64,000 bases of DNA from Notospermus geniculatus (taxonomy: Eukaryota; Nemertea; Pilidiophora; Heteronemertea; Lineidae), in contig NMRB01000036.1 of NCBI GenBank assembly GCA_002633025.1, positions 635,806 to 699,805 on the forward strand. The letters run 5' to 3'. Below the pieces are notes generated by a model. The model worked only from the letters and a program-made list of their open reading frames with translations, was not told the origin of the DNA and made no database searches. Of this stretch, positions 21,718 through 32,011 are shown piece by piece. The position numbers and the translations under genes were made by a program. Positions within the stretch are counted from its first letter, which is position 1. Each line of letters starts with the position of its first letter.

Positions 21718-21900
21718 CGAGGATCTCGAGTCGTAGGTGAGAAAGACGCTTGGCGGCGCTGCAGTCGTGAGGACGATCATTCTGACGACTGCAGTGCCGC
21801 CTAACGTCTTTCTCAGCTTCGACTCGAGATCGCATCACAACGACTCGAGATCATGACTGAGAACGTTTTTATTTTGTAGCGTCTTTATTTGCGGATATAA
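21718..21900. repeat. Foldback repeat, family F (copy 2)
   Basis: One module (CTCGAGTCGTAGGTGA, GACGCTTGGCGGCGCTGCAG) is followed by its inverse (CTGCAGTGCCGCC, AACGTCTTTCTCAG) and the family's right flank (TTTTTATTTTGTAGCG). It begins 36 bases after the stop codon of the peptide gene, so the transcript would carry a strong hairpin in its 3' UTR. Confidence 0.8.
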
Positions 21901-22035
21901 CTGCCCGTACACTACGGCATGACTTGTCATACCATAACCTATTTCGCTCAGTGTCATGGATATTAGTCATGTTAGTGAAGAGCGTGTAAAAATTGGTTGA
22001 ATATGAACGGAGCGGAGGCATACATGTAACGCAGT

Positions 22036-22041
22036 AATAAA
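22036..22041 (+). promoter_or_regulatory. Candidate polyadenylation signal
   Basis: AATAAA, about 350 bases after the stop of the peptide precursor gene and the first canonical hexamer found downstream. Confidence 0.4.
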
Positions 22042-22860
22042 TTGGGAGTCCGATCTGACTGTTGCAAAATGGCACGGTATGCAAAAATTACGAAAGAAAT
22101 CTTCTTCCATCCTTTACGTTTTGACCAATGACATGATGAACAATGACGAGTCGCCATTCTCCATCATAATCTCGTTCTCATCAATGAAATGTACTTTGTA
22201 ATCCAATCAGAAGGATTACGGAGACAATATTAACGGAAAACCGGAAATTGAGCAACAAGATGAAAGGCCGGAATAAATAGAATATCTGTTTGTCATTTTC
22301 CCGACGAAATTCATATCACGAGTTATTTTATGATCGCACCTGGTGAAATATTTTAAATTTAAGGTAATATTTTTTTTGTTACTCAGTTTTAGCAACAAGC
22401 TGCTGTTTTGGGAAGTTGAGGTTCGTTTGACGTGCGAAACTGGGTTGACGCGCGGGTTCTTCCACTGGTTTCATTTAGATTTCATTAAGCTATGTTTATC
22501 TCTAAAAAAATATTTTTGCATTTGGCGCAGTCGATATTCGCATCTAGCGAAAATCCTAAAGACACCAATCCCAATAATGGGGAACTTTTCTAACTGTTGG
22601 TATAATCCGTACTATCATATTCTTTCCCAACACATCAGTAAAACCGGTTCTATATATTCCCGTATTTTTTCACTTATATATTCATTTCTTAACGAAGATC
22701 CGACGTGCAGGCAGAGAATTTAAAAGCACCTTCTATTGTTTATATTCCTAATGGGACTTAACCCTAATCTTGTCAAAGAAGGCAGTTCTCGGCGTTCGTT
22801 AAGTATAATGAGACAAAATCCACGATGTTTTTTCTTTGCTGTGATGGCGAGCGTCTGAAG
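22042..22860. other. Intergenic, nothing recognised
   Basis: AT-rich; the frame at 22343-22723 has no protein-like features. Confidence 0.5.
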
Positions 22861-22872
22861 ATCCTTGGTAAG

Positions 22873-23156
22873 AGCTCTGATAGCCGAAAGGTTTATCACG
22901 TCCGCTAAACAAGCGGCAGATCCCTTGCCATACGGGATATCCTCCCTGGCTCTTCACCTTCGTCGCACGGGACGGTAAAGCTGTGGTGGCTTGTCCCTTG
23001 TTCCTTTGCAAGGCCACGTAAAAGACCCCATCCATGCAAGCGAGGAACATGAGTAGCTTGAGATGGCCTGTTCCATAGGTACATGTACATGTACTAACAG
23101 GCCCAATAATGCTCTGCATTTGGCCCTGATGGAAATATACAAACATACATACAGAC
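22873..23156 (+). mobile_element. tRNA-derived SINE with 12-bp target duplications
   Basis: Direct repeats ATCCTTGGTAAG flank it exactly (22861-22872 and 23157-23168), the mark of LINE-driven insertion. The head has TTATCACGTCCGCT and a CAAGCGGCAGATCCC region; the B box is decayed. The body shares TCGCACGGGACGGTAAAGC, CCTTTGCAAGGCCACGTAAA and GACCCCATCCATGCAAG with the copy at 17403. The tail is TACAAACATACATACAG. Confidence 0.9.
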
Positions 23157-23168
23157 ATCCTTGGTAAG

Positions 23169-24054
23169 TGTCTTATATCATTACCCGATTGGAATGCTCC
23201 TTCATACGAGAAGTGTCAGAAAAGTGGAATTTCTCGCCGATATTGGAAGGCCATAGCAACCGGTGAAGGACTTCCGTCGGTGACAAGAAGGAGGTCTGGC
23301 CTGGGGGTGAACCACGACAGAAATCCTTGCAGTACAGGACTGAGGAAGGGTAATGGTGCTTTGAAACAACGTTAATGGCCTTACACTGTCTGTGCTTACA
23401 CTGAAGAAAAGGTAGAGCCTGTAATCTACTTTACGATAGAGCAACTTCAGCCTAGCAAGTTCAAAAAATTGCGGAACAGCGCTTTAGCATCCACCTGTGT
23501 GACGATGTCTAGGAACAATGGTTCGTTCATTTCATGATTTCTCATGATATCAACTTGGGGACGGACCAATCAAACGTCACGCATCACATCTCTGCAGTTC
23601 AACTGTGGCAAATTTACCTCTACCACACTGTGAAGTGATACCTGAACTAAATTCGTCGGGATACGTAAGCGGGCCACGTGACAAGACAACAAAATGAACG
23701 CCACGATCTCTGAGTGACGTTTGGATTTAACTCTCCTCTTTTCGCAATCTGATCGCTCCCTCCACAAAGCGAATCAAGATTTTGATGAAATACCAAAGTT
23801 GACGCGATTACATGCTGAAATTACATCCCAGGTCATACTCCTTGATTACACACCATCTATATGCTAATAAGTTACGTCAGTAAAGTGTAATCAGGCGATA
23901 CATTGGATAAAAATCAACATTAATCAGTTTGTTGAAGGTGGAACGAAGCTAAGGTTGAGGAGACCCAGGAAAAGCCTTCAAATGTCGCAAAACTTGTTTG
24001 ACGAGGCATGTCATCCTGAGAATGAGAGGCTCTTCGCGCTCGCTCTCTTCGTCA
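23169..24054. other. Intergenic, nothing recognised
   Basis: No supported exon or repeat. Confidence 0.5.
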
Positions 24055-24262
24055 CCGCACACGAATGCGGTGATGGAGGGAGCGAGCACACGATTGCGGT
24101 GATGGAGGGAGCGAGCACACGAATGCGGTGACGGAGTGAGCGAGCACACGAATGCGGTGATGGAGGGAGCGAGCACACGAATGCGGTGACGGAGGGAGCG
24201 AGCACACGAATGCGTTGATGGAGGGAGTGCGCACACGAATGCGTTGATGGAGGGAGTGAGCA
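24055..24262. repeat. Tandem array, 29-bp unit, about seven copies
   Basis: Unit ACGAATGCGGTGATGGAGGG then AGCGAGCAC; copies differ by single bases. Because 29 is not a multiple of three, all three minus-strand frames stay open and read the same peptide text, which produces false genes. Confidence 0.95.
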
Positions 24263-25247
24263 AAGAACCGTGATTAGCTTACAATGATGCCTGTCATAAG
24301 GCACCTTGCATTCGAAGGCCTAAGTCTGAGCAGGTGTTACTACGTGAAGAATACGTCGTGACCCTTACCTTCTCCGGTCGTTTTGAAGTTTAATTTTCAT
24401 ATTTGACTCCGCAATATGGACGAGTCTCTTCCAATGACAGTGACTTGTAAGATGCTTGTTGATTTGTTGAATGTAGCTTCGTCAGACCTGTGCCTATAAA
24501 GATACAAAACAGACGGAGATTAAGACAAGGAAAGAACGTCTTCGCAAGGTGGGACAACACATGTCAACAACATTCATGTAACATGCTAGAGCATTTTAGG
24601 GTAGTGCGCCATATCTTTGCTCTGCAAGTGAAGGTAATCCTCCACACAATTGTCATGGAGCAGCTTCGTGCATTTGCGTTTTTTAGGCAGGGAAAAATTC
24701 ACGATTTAAATGTGCTTCCAACATCGTACTTTCAACCCCGGATTCCTCCAAATCATCAAATGGATCATTTTACCATAAAACTCTTTATGAAGTTATTACA
24801 AATTGCCCCCCCCCCAACAGACAAAAAGACATTCGCCGAGGGCAACGGTTTTAATACGATATTACTCCTAGATCNGGTAGTCACATACACAAAGCGCATC
24901 CCACCAAGGCACTGAAGTGTCGGATTTTCCTCCATGCTATACGAAACGATTCCCTGTTGGCATACAATTTGTGTTCTCCCGTCTCGACTCCATCGCACAA
25001 TATCATATCAGACGTTTTTTTTAAATCATATCCACGGTTTATGTTTTTTCTACCCGTATCCTACACCTAGCTCGCCTGTATCAGTAAAACAATCACGGGC
25101 AAGAGCTCAGAGTCGGAGAATGCCATCATTAGCTGTATAGCAAGTACATGTAGATACGGCGCTGATTTTTTTTTCAATATGCCATGAACCCTCCATCGTC
25201 AGTGTGTTGCCCTCACCGTCACCAGATATGAAAGTTGGTCGACCAAG
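24263..25247. other. Intergenic, nothing firm
   Basis: A consensus donor on the minus strand (GGAGAAG/GTAAGGGTC near 24369) lacks an unambiguous exon: three frames in front of it are partly open. The plus-strand frame at 24490-24915 has no ATG and crosses an n at 24875. Confidence 0.45.
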
Positions 25248-25389
25248 GCCGACCGCACAGAAAGTCCGACAGTGTTACCGGCGCCTATCGGCAGTTACAT
25301 GTACATGTATAACTATAGTTACGCATTTTCCCATTAACTAAACCGCCGATAGGCACCGAAAGCACTATCGGACTTTCTGTACGGTCGGC
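25248..25389. mobile_element. Hairpin MITE with 49-bp arms
   Basis: Left arm (GCCGACCGCACAGAAAGTCC ... GGCGCCTATCGGCAGTT) and right arm (AACCGCCGATAGGCACCG ... GGACTTTCTGTACGGTCGGC) are inverted copies. The loop contains TACATGTACATGTA. Target duplication not clear. Confidence 0.8.
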
Positions 25390-26388
25390 CCAGGAGTTCA
25401 ACAACAACCTCAGCGGCACCCGGCGGCGATGTTTTTATGCATTGAGCTTTGAGAGCCAAAGCAGTTAGACAACTACATAGATCGATGTTGCCCACGCATG
25501 TCTGACTTCTGTACAAGTCATCCTAACCTCTCCGTCAACAATACCCTCTCCAACCCCGATAGCGGCCTATCATGGCCAATCTTTAAAAAAAACTGCGTAG
25601 TAATGTGCGATGTGTTTCTCATCTTTCCACTTTTCGGTAAGTTGTGCCGGCGGTTTTTCGCGCGTTCGGGAGAAAAGCGATTGACGAAATAGCCACTTAA
25701 TGACACAGGCAAACTACTCGATCAGAGTTTCCCAGTTCGCACGAGTTCGCAGTGATAGCTGTGCTCAAAATTGACCTCAAACGCGCGTACTGGTCCGAGG
25801 CGTCAACACGACATCCTCTGAGGACAGAGTCCTTATCTCGTTCTCAGTCACGTTGTTGGTCTCGGGACGAACGTTAATCTCGCTCCTCTCTCGTGTCTCT
25901 TATCCAAGGACACGTTCTGGAGATCTGTGACTTTATTCATTCATTCAACCTCGGTATAATTATCATTGCTGTATTATAACCCTTGCAGCAAAACACGATA
26001 TCTGCTAATTCATTACCAATGGTGTTATCTTCTTATTTCAGACGATGGACGCCTGTCCGCTGACAATGTCCATTGAGCACCAGCATGAATACTGGAAGCA
26101 CTATCTCGGTCTGGAACTGTGTAGCTGTACGGACCGAACCGGGAAACGTAATCACCAGACAAACAGGACTAATTATCAACCATAGGCTGTAGGGGAGAGA
26201 ACACGGAACAGTCGGGAGGATGGACTTCACGGGCCTAACAGAATGTCCCAGACACAACGGCTGAAAACACCTGTTCTCACGGAATAAATGTGCACCTCTA
26301 ATTTTGTTCGTTCCACACTTGTATTTGTTGTGTTGTGGTGAAAGGGGGAAGAAGTCATTTTCCCCCTCGGGGGGGGGGGGGGGGGAAN
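25390..26388. other. Intergenic, ends in poly-G and an n
   Basis: Nothing recognised. The G run at 26369-26385 and the n at 26388 mark an assembly break. Confidence 0.5.
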
Positions 26389-27074
26389 TCTCTGAAATGG
26401 GGTGTAATATCGCTAAATCTGCACTTTTCACTACGAGAAACTGAAAAATAGCGGTGGAGGAAAGTGCCGGATATTTCAAGAAATACCACGACACCTCTCA
26501 TCTATGGTAAGTGCAGTCTGCACTCTTGTCTCATTTTTCCATCGAAAAGATTTTCTCACCCGTTTTTATCGATCGATATCGAGATTTTCTCACCTGTTTT
26601 ATCGATCGATAGCTTCTCACTTGCTTGTTTTGTTGCTACAGAGCTGCCACCACACTTTGTAAGGTCACAGAAAAGTGTGCTTCTGCAATAAATCTCTGAA
26701 ATGGGGTGTAATATCGCTAAATCTGCACTTTTCACTACGAGAAACTGAAAAATAGCGGTGGAGGAAAGTGCCGGATATTTCAAGAAATACCACGACACCT
26801 CTCATCTATGGTAAGTGCAGTCTGCACTCTTGTCTCATTTTTCCATCGAAAAGATTTTCTCACCCGTTTTTATCGATCGATATCGAGATTTTCTCACCTG
26901 TTTTATCGATCGATAGCTTCTCACTTGCTTGTTTTGTTGCTACAGAGCTGCCACCACACTTTGTAAGGTCACAGAAAAGTGTGCTTCTGCAATAAATCTC
27001 TGAAATGGGGTGTAATATCGCTAAATCTGCACTTTTCACTACGAGAAACTGAAAAATAGCGGTGGAGGAAAGTG
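26389..27074. repeat. 304-bp unit repeated 2.26 times, bounded by n
   Basis: Copies start at 26389, 26693 and 26997 and appear identical by eye; the array begins right after an n and ends at an n (27075). Inside each unit a donor (CATCTATG/GTAAGTGC) and an acceptor (TTGTTTTGTTGCTACAG) frame a 130-bp intron-like stretch, and CAATAAATCT near the end contains AATAAA. The unit could be the end of a small gene, but the frame is very short (CRIFQEIPRHLSSM/SCHHTL). Perfect identity between n bases suggests a gap-filling artefact. Confidence 0.75.
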
Positions 27075-27075
27075 N

Positions 27076-27771
27076 GATTTCAGGATAGGATAGAATTCTG
27101 AATTTTAAAAGGGTTAAAGACTGATGCATCACGGGAGTAAGTTTTTGAATGGCTTAAAACAAGCCGGATAAACTAGAAAATACTTTTAAAGTGTTTCCGA
27201 GCCCTTTTCTATGATACCCTTCTTAAAGGATCAAAACTATTTCTGTAATTTCCCTCCCCCGCCCTTTTAACAGCAAGTTCCGTTAAGACGTTAAGAACGA
27301 GGAAGATTTTAAGTCAGGCGTACCGTTTTCATATGTCGGTTAAGAAAGTTACAAATTCAATTACAAATGTAGTTCGACGTTGCACTGGACGAGGCGACAC
27401 CTATCGGCGGTGGAATGCACTCCAACCACTGATGACGTAGTCTGCAACGAGCGAGTCACCATTTCTCGCTTTTGTTTTCACTCTTGATCTCGTGGCAAAT
27501 CTTAGCATTTCTTATATTCACTCGTTGGCACTGCCTGGGCCAAGACAACACAGACGAATGCAAGAACGTGGGAACCAATCAGACCGCTTGTTACTCAGTA
27601 ACGAATTTTCTGATTGGCTGGAAGGTCAAGGTTTGGGCAGCATTAGGGGCCTCTTTCTTTAGAAAATATCCGCTTAACAACCCAGGCATAACTACTCGAT
27701 CACAGTTTCGATCTACTTTTGATCAGTTGATAGAGAATACATGTATGTGACCATGATTTTGCACCTGACAG
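27076..27771. other. Unresolved stretch upstream of a candidate gene end
   Basis: On the plus strand about 27436-27750 is open and encodes a strongly hydrophobic segment (LLISWQILAFLIFTRWHCLG) followed by a Cys- and Asn-rich part (DECKNVGTNQTACYS). It looks like a signal peptide or membrane segment but has no ATG. It might be an exon of the gene ending at 28333, but no good donor joins them. Confidence 0.3.
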
Positions 27772-28333
27772 CCCTCAAGAAGACGTTGCAAAACCATGCT
27801 CTTTCATCGACTGCGATTTCGCGAACGTTCTGATGAAGCGCCATCTCATGATAAGCAGAAATATCAAGGAGAATCGAGTATCGTAGACGATTGGGCACCA
27901 AGTCGTTACTCTCAACGCAAACAACCATACGATGGTGAGTGTTGAAATGTTGTCAATCTAGTGAGAAAACTCAAGACGATTAACCAAGACCAATACCGAA
28001 GATTTGGTGGGCCTGGCGACCAGGAAAATACAGAATACATTCTGAGGTGGTCGATAATGAAAGGGGCTTATAAACCAGCAGAGAGTGATCCCTGCAACGA
28101 CAACTGTCAGAATAGCACACATGTTCACGAATGGTGAATTTTGTGGAAAATTCCCTTTTTTTAACTGGGCTTCGGTGCATAATTAAAGAATGTAAATTTA
28201 ATAGTATTGGTCCATGCGTTTCAGCCAGGTTTTCTCCAAATAAAGCATCCTACAGCCATCATTACAGTGTCAAGCCTTCGTTCTTCGGTCAAGTCTCTCT
28301 CCTCTTGTAGAAACTGACAGCGACATCTCATGA
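27772..28333 (+). CDS. 3' end of a gene: two exons, acidic-ended cytosolic-type tail
   Basis: Exon A is 27772-27934 (acceptor TTTTGCACCTGACAG, donor GATG/GTGAGTGTTG); exon B starts at 28311 (acceptor AAGTCTCTCTCCTCTTGTAG) and reaches a TGA at 28331-28333. Exon A ends one base into a codon and exon B supplies the other two. The 61 residues read PSRRRCKTMLFHRLRFRERS ... SIVDDWAPSRYSQRKQPYDE, ending TDSDIS. The basic start and Ser/acidic end look like the cytosolic tail of a membrane protein, but no domain proves it. Upstream exons were not identified. The gene would converge on the minus-strand gene ending at 28576. No AATAAA was seen nearby. Confidence 0.45.
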
Positions 28334-28575
28334 AAGAACCGTAAGTTAGCATTCATAGAGTAAGACAGCATCGGATAAGTTGGTTCCTTCACCAGTTTGA
28401 TAACGCCCACATTTCTCAAAATAATCTGTCACATATTTTTCGCTTGGAGCTAGAAAAACTTCTACGAGAAATTACCGGGGTTATTAATTTCGGTTGTGAC
28501 TCCACTGGGCCACTTTGACCGCCCAATAACTTCCTCAATAGATTTAAGATTTTCGGAGCAAGACAGAGTAAATCA

Positions 28576-31500
28576 TTAGTCGAAATCTGCTCTATACATA
28601 TCAACCTTTCTTATAATCTCTTTCTGATAACGTGCTTTCCCTGGTGATGTTATGATATTTATAAAACGTCCGTCTCGGGTAAGGAAGTAATATTTACCAC
28701 CAGATTTTATTTTGGTTTGCGGATGGAAGAAAACTTGTGTTTCATGAAATGTGAACTTTCCCGATCCGCGACTGACGAGGCCTTCCTTTGGATCAGGGAC
28801 CCTCTCCAAAGCAATACCGGAGAGGAAAGGTGTCAAAATAACGAAAAACAAGTCGCTGAAGACATCATACGCAAGAGCAATCCTTTTTTGTAGTTTCATA
28901 ATCTGATTTGTCACTTTGACTCGGTACTTCATTGTTTTATAAACGAATTCCTCTACTTGAAAATAGACAAAAATACATCTAGATTCTACGTCATAGTCAA
29001 TGGAAAATGCACCTTTTTTGCGAATAACCCGCGGCTTATAACTTAGATGAACGCGGACACTATTTGTAAGGACAAAATGGTTGGATTTATTTAATTCCTC
29101 CACGTCGTAAAACGTCCCCTCCCAACGACTTGTTTTCCTGCAGTAATATAAAAATCTTTCTTCGTACGTAATATAATTCGAAGATCCTATCCCATTGCAG
29201 ACATCAGATGCTGGGAAAGAGGCGTTTACCAGAAATGTACCATCTATAATACTATATATTTGTAAAATCGCACCAAACGAGAGAAGAAACGATTCCGATT
29301 TGTACATTTCTAAACCCGGACGCACCTCGGGTCTGTTTTTCGGTGGTATGGGTGAAAAATTATAACGATACCGCAGGTAATAATCGACCTTCCCTCGGCG
29401 TCGCGAAAAAACACGTCCTTCCATATGTGGATAAGTGTGTCCTCGGCGACGGACCCTATCCAGGGTCATCAGCCAGCCACCATGGTTACGATCAATGACC
29501 CAAAAACCCTTTTTAGAAATGACAACTGGCGGTAAAAACTTTCTAATCTGGCAAATTCTATAACGTATTGCTTTTTTCTCCTGAAAAATATGCCCACAAA
29601 AATATCTAGATTATTGATTGGGGAGTACTGAATAAAAATAATTGAGATGGATATGCCTGGTCCCCCTTTCGACTACATGCCGGTGTAACGTTTTTGTACA
29701 TGTATGTTCCACGTCTATGAATGTTCACTGCTATTGTCTGATGGAATAAGCTGCGATTTGACAATAGGGGACACACAGAGAAACGTGTCGATCTGTCGGC
29801 CAGCGTTTCCCCCAAAATAAGGGAAACACTGAGTCCTACGCAAACACTGGTAGATGTAATACCGGACTCAGCGAACAAGGATTAGGTTCCAGTTTGTCGG
29901 CGCATAAATTGTTTTTCTCTGTCCCGTACTTCTAATTCTCAAATTGAGCAGTGAACCCACGCCCTATCTGCTCCAAACAAGCATGGATGGACCACTGACG
30001 AAGACTGATGGCTGTGAGAAGCCACCATGGTGTAGTGGCTCGATTATCACGTAAGTGGTCAGAAGGTCCAGGTTCGACCTCCACTGACGGAGTAANCAGC
30101 TTTGTTCAAACCTGCGTAGTTCATGTGTATCAATCAGCGGCCAACTTGGGATGAGATGGTGGGGATGAACATTTGCTGGAATGGCTTTGATACTCCACGG
30201 ATTCCGGCGAATGTCGGCAGGGGTTTGTGTGAGCGGATGAAGAGGAGCGAGGTAAAAACCCCTGCTGTGGGAGGATGGATAGACCTACGATTACATTGAG
30301 GTTACGATTTTCTATTTTCTGAGCATACCCGAGCAAAAGATTAAAGCGTAGTCGTTGTCCTATCGGACGGTTGCAAAAACTCACTAACGGTTAATTCTCT
30401 TTACCTCGATTGGCTAACCCCGTTGTTTACGGGTTACCTACTGGCAGAGTGGCAGCGAGGGTTAAAGAAAGGGTTACCGGTAATACACGAAAAACTGCAG
30501 CGTTGTTGGCCGAGAAGCTGTTTGGGATAAGTCGAGGAGGTATCGCAACAGAAATCCCGCATCACAAAGTAGTCCCAAGAAATTTGGAGCGAAACGAAAC
30601 TTCAGCCCTCGTAGAAGGACACGAAAACCCCAAAGGCTCATTCCAACTTCAAGTTTCAGCCTGAACTTCAATCTTCAACTCGGACTTCAAGCTCGAACCG
30701 ACTTCACGTATCAAATTCTTTAAGCTTGAAGATGGACTCGGACTTCAAGCTTGATGATGAAGTCTGGGATTCAAGCTTGAAGATTGAATGAACCTTCTGG
30801 GCTTTCGTAGAATGGCGGCCTATTAGAAGGGCTGTCTTCAAGTTATAATTTCTAATTTCGACGATGATTTTGGAGGCACAGAATCATATACAGCCAAGCA
30901 TGCAGAGATATTGCATGCCTTGCTGTATGTGGGCGAGCTCCCAATATCCATCCTTTCAGTATTCATCCATCATCGAACATTATTTGAAGTCAGTGTTGTC
31001 TCGATAGTCCTGAGGAATCCACAAGTACACAAGCAAATTCTACTGTTACGTAACGGCTTTGGCAGGAGCTGCGTAAGGGGCCTTCTTAAAATTACATTGA
31101 CGCCAAAAAAGACGAAGTGACTTCATCTTTTCCCTGCCCCCCCCCTCCCCCTTGAAAAGATGAAGTGGGCACTTGACATTGGCTTCATCCATGTACGGAC
31201 CCAAGTGGGAAGTTTATAGCTCTGACTCGTACAGTCCATAGTAGGACCGTGTAGCCAGAACCTTGTTCCTCTCTGAAGAGTTAAAAAAAGTCATTCTCCT
31301 GAGTGTAAAAAAAGTGTGATGCCAATTTTTTCAAAAAAGATGAAGTGGGCTTCCCCAAATCGACGAGAGAACCCCCCTCCCCCAGACGAAGTCACTTCGT
31401 CTTTTTTGGCATCAAAACAATTTTGAAACGGCCCCTATCGGCTCGAGCCAAAATTGGCCTCTGAATCTCTAGGCCTAGATATCACCACACTTATCTATTT

Positions 31501-32011
31501 TTGATATCACACTGTGTGCCCAAGAAGGAAATGAGAATTCTGATGAAAACTAGCTGTCGTAACCCTCGACCAATTTCTAATTCAAACTATGATTTCTCTA
31601 ATTCGAACCCTGTGCATTAAGTTGTACCGGTATACACGATTTGGGTGAACAAGGGAGTAGTTGGCCACCACACAGTGGTTGGCCACCAACTGATACACCA
31701 TTCTTTGCAGTGGAGTGTGGCTGACGAACAAATATCTGTCAATAGATGGCCGACCACTGTATGGTGGGCCAACTCAATGGTTCACTCTACCTTTTTCTGA
31801 CACATCCGTGCACCTTGAAATTGAACAGCTTCTTTCTTCTCCATAAACGTTCCTCTCCGCTTGCTCATCTGACAAACAGAGTCGAAATCTTTCGGTAAGA
31901 CTACAAAGGTTGTACATTTCTTCAGCTGACAACAAATTACAGCACAGGCGAGAAATGACGTAACATTCTGCTGAGGTATGTCTGATGCTAAAAGACTCCA
32001 GTGATACACGA
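28576..32011 (-). CDS. PAN/apple-domain protein with long unknown C-terminal region (3' part)
   Basis: Two exons on the minus strand: 32011-31791 (acceptor CGTATTTTACAG, donor AAG/GTAGAGTG) and 29580-28576 (acceptor GTGGGCATATTTTTCAG, stop TAA). Both sides of the intron are in phase 0. Exon 1 (73 residues) fits a PAN/apple module: SFLACAVICCQLKKCTTFVV, then DSVCQM and GARMCQKK, with the usual Cys spacing. Exon 2 (334 residues, the longest open stretch in the window) begins EKKAIRYRICQIRKF and contains GFWVIDRNHGGW; the rest alternates hydrophobic and polar residues, as in beta-sheet or propeller proteins, without a family I recognise. PAN modules bind proteins or sugars outside cells. The PAN exon enters mid-codon, so a signal-peptide exon should lie above 32011; it was not found. 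The terminal exon alone merits about 0.7 confidence. Confidence 0.6.
29687..29880 (+). mobile_element. GGTGTAACGTTTTT MITE family (copy A), in intron
   Basis: Starts CCGGTGTAACGTTTTTGTAC and contains TGACAATAGGGGACACACAG, AGAAACG and GGGAAACACTGAG; the same order in reverse occurs at 34707. The right terminal repeat is poorly kept. It lies in the intron of the PAN-domain gene. Confidence 0.6.
30017..30092 (+). mobile_element. tRNA-like SINE head
   Basis: TGGTGTAGTGGCTCGATTATCACG (A-box region, read 30030-30053) and GGTTCGACCTCC (B box) are at tRNA spacing. The acceptor stem is not paired. A single n follows at 30096, so the rest of the element may be lost in an assembly junction. Confidence 0.55.
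30217..30278. repeat. 49-nt hairpin element (copy 2)
   Basis: GCAGGGGTTT (30217-30226) pairs with AAACCCCTGC (30256-30265); the loop keeps ATGAAGAGGAGCGAG and the 3' flank keeps GGGAGGATGG. Compared with the unit at 13139, one stem pair has changed from C:G to G:C with pairing preserved. Confidence 0.6.
30279..31073. other. Intron sequence with AAGCTTGAA-type repeats
   Basis: Around 30665-30790 words such as ACTTCAAGCTTGA and AAGCTTGAAGATTGAA recur four or five times in both directions, a small degenerate repeat. The plus frame at 30410-30664 has no ATG. Nothing else was recognised. Confidence 0.45.
31076..31435. mobile_element. MITE with 50-bp TIRs and TA flanks
   Basis: The left end (AGGGGCC, then GCCAAAAAAGACGAAGTGAC) is the complement of the right end (GTCACTTCGTCTTTTTTGGC, then GGCCCC). 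TA dinucleotides flank both ends (31074-31075 and 31436-31437), as for Tc1/mariner-type insertion. Two further AAAAGATGAAGTGGGC words lie inside. It sits in the intron of the PAN-domain gene. Confidence 0.75.

Noticed and set aside
24011-24304. Three overlapping open frames with Cys/His/Ser repeats on the minus strand
   Set aside because: They are the three translations of a 29-bp tandem repeat; the period keeps every frame open.
24366-24520. Minus-strand exon ending at GGAGAAG/GTAAGGGTC
   Set aside because: The donor is good, but two frames hit stops just before it and the third is low-complexity; no partner exon.
26033-26494. 153-codon frame on the minus strand
   Set aside because: It runs through a poly-G tract and an n and into the artefactual 304-bp repeat.
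26389-27074. Spliced-leader or snRNA gene cluster
   Set aside because: Tandem 304-bp units with a GTAAG donor suggested it, but no Sm site of the usual form or conserved snRNA stem was found, and the repeat is bounded by n bases.
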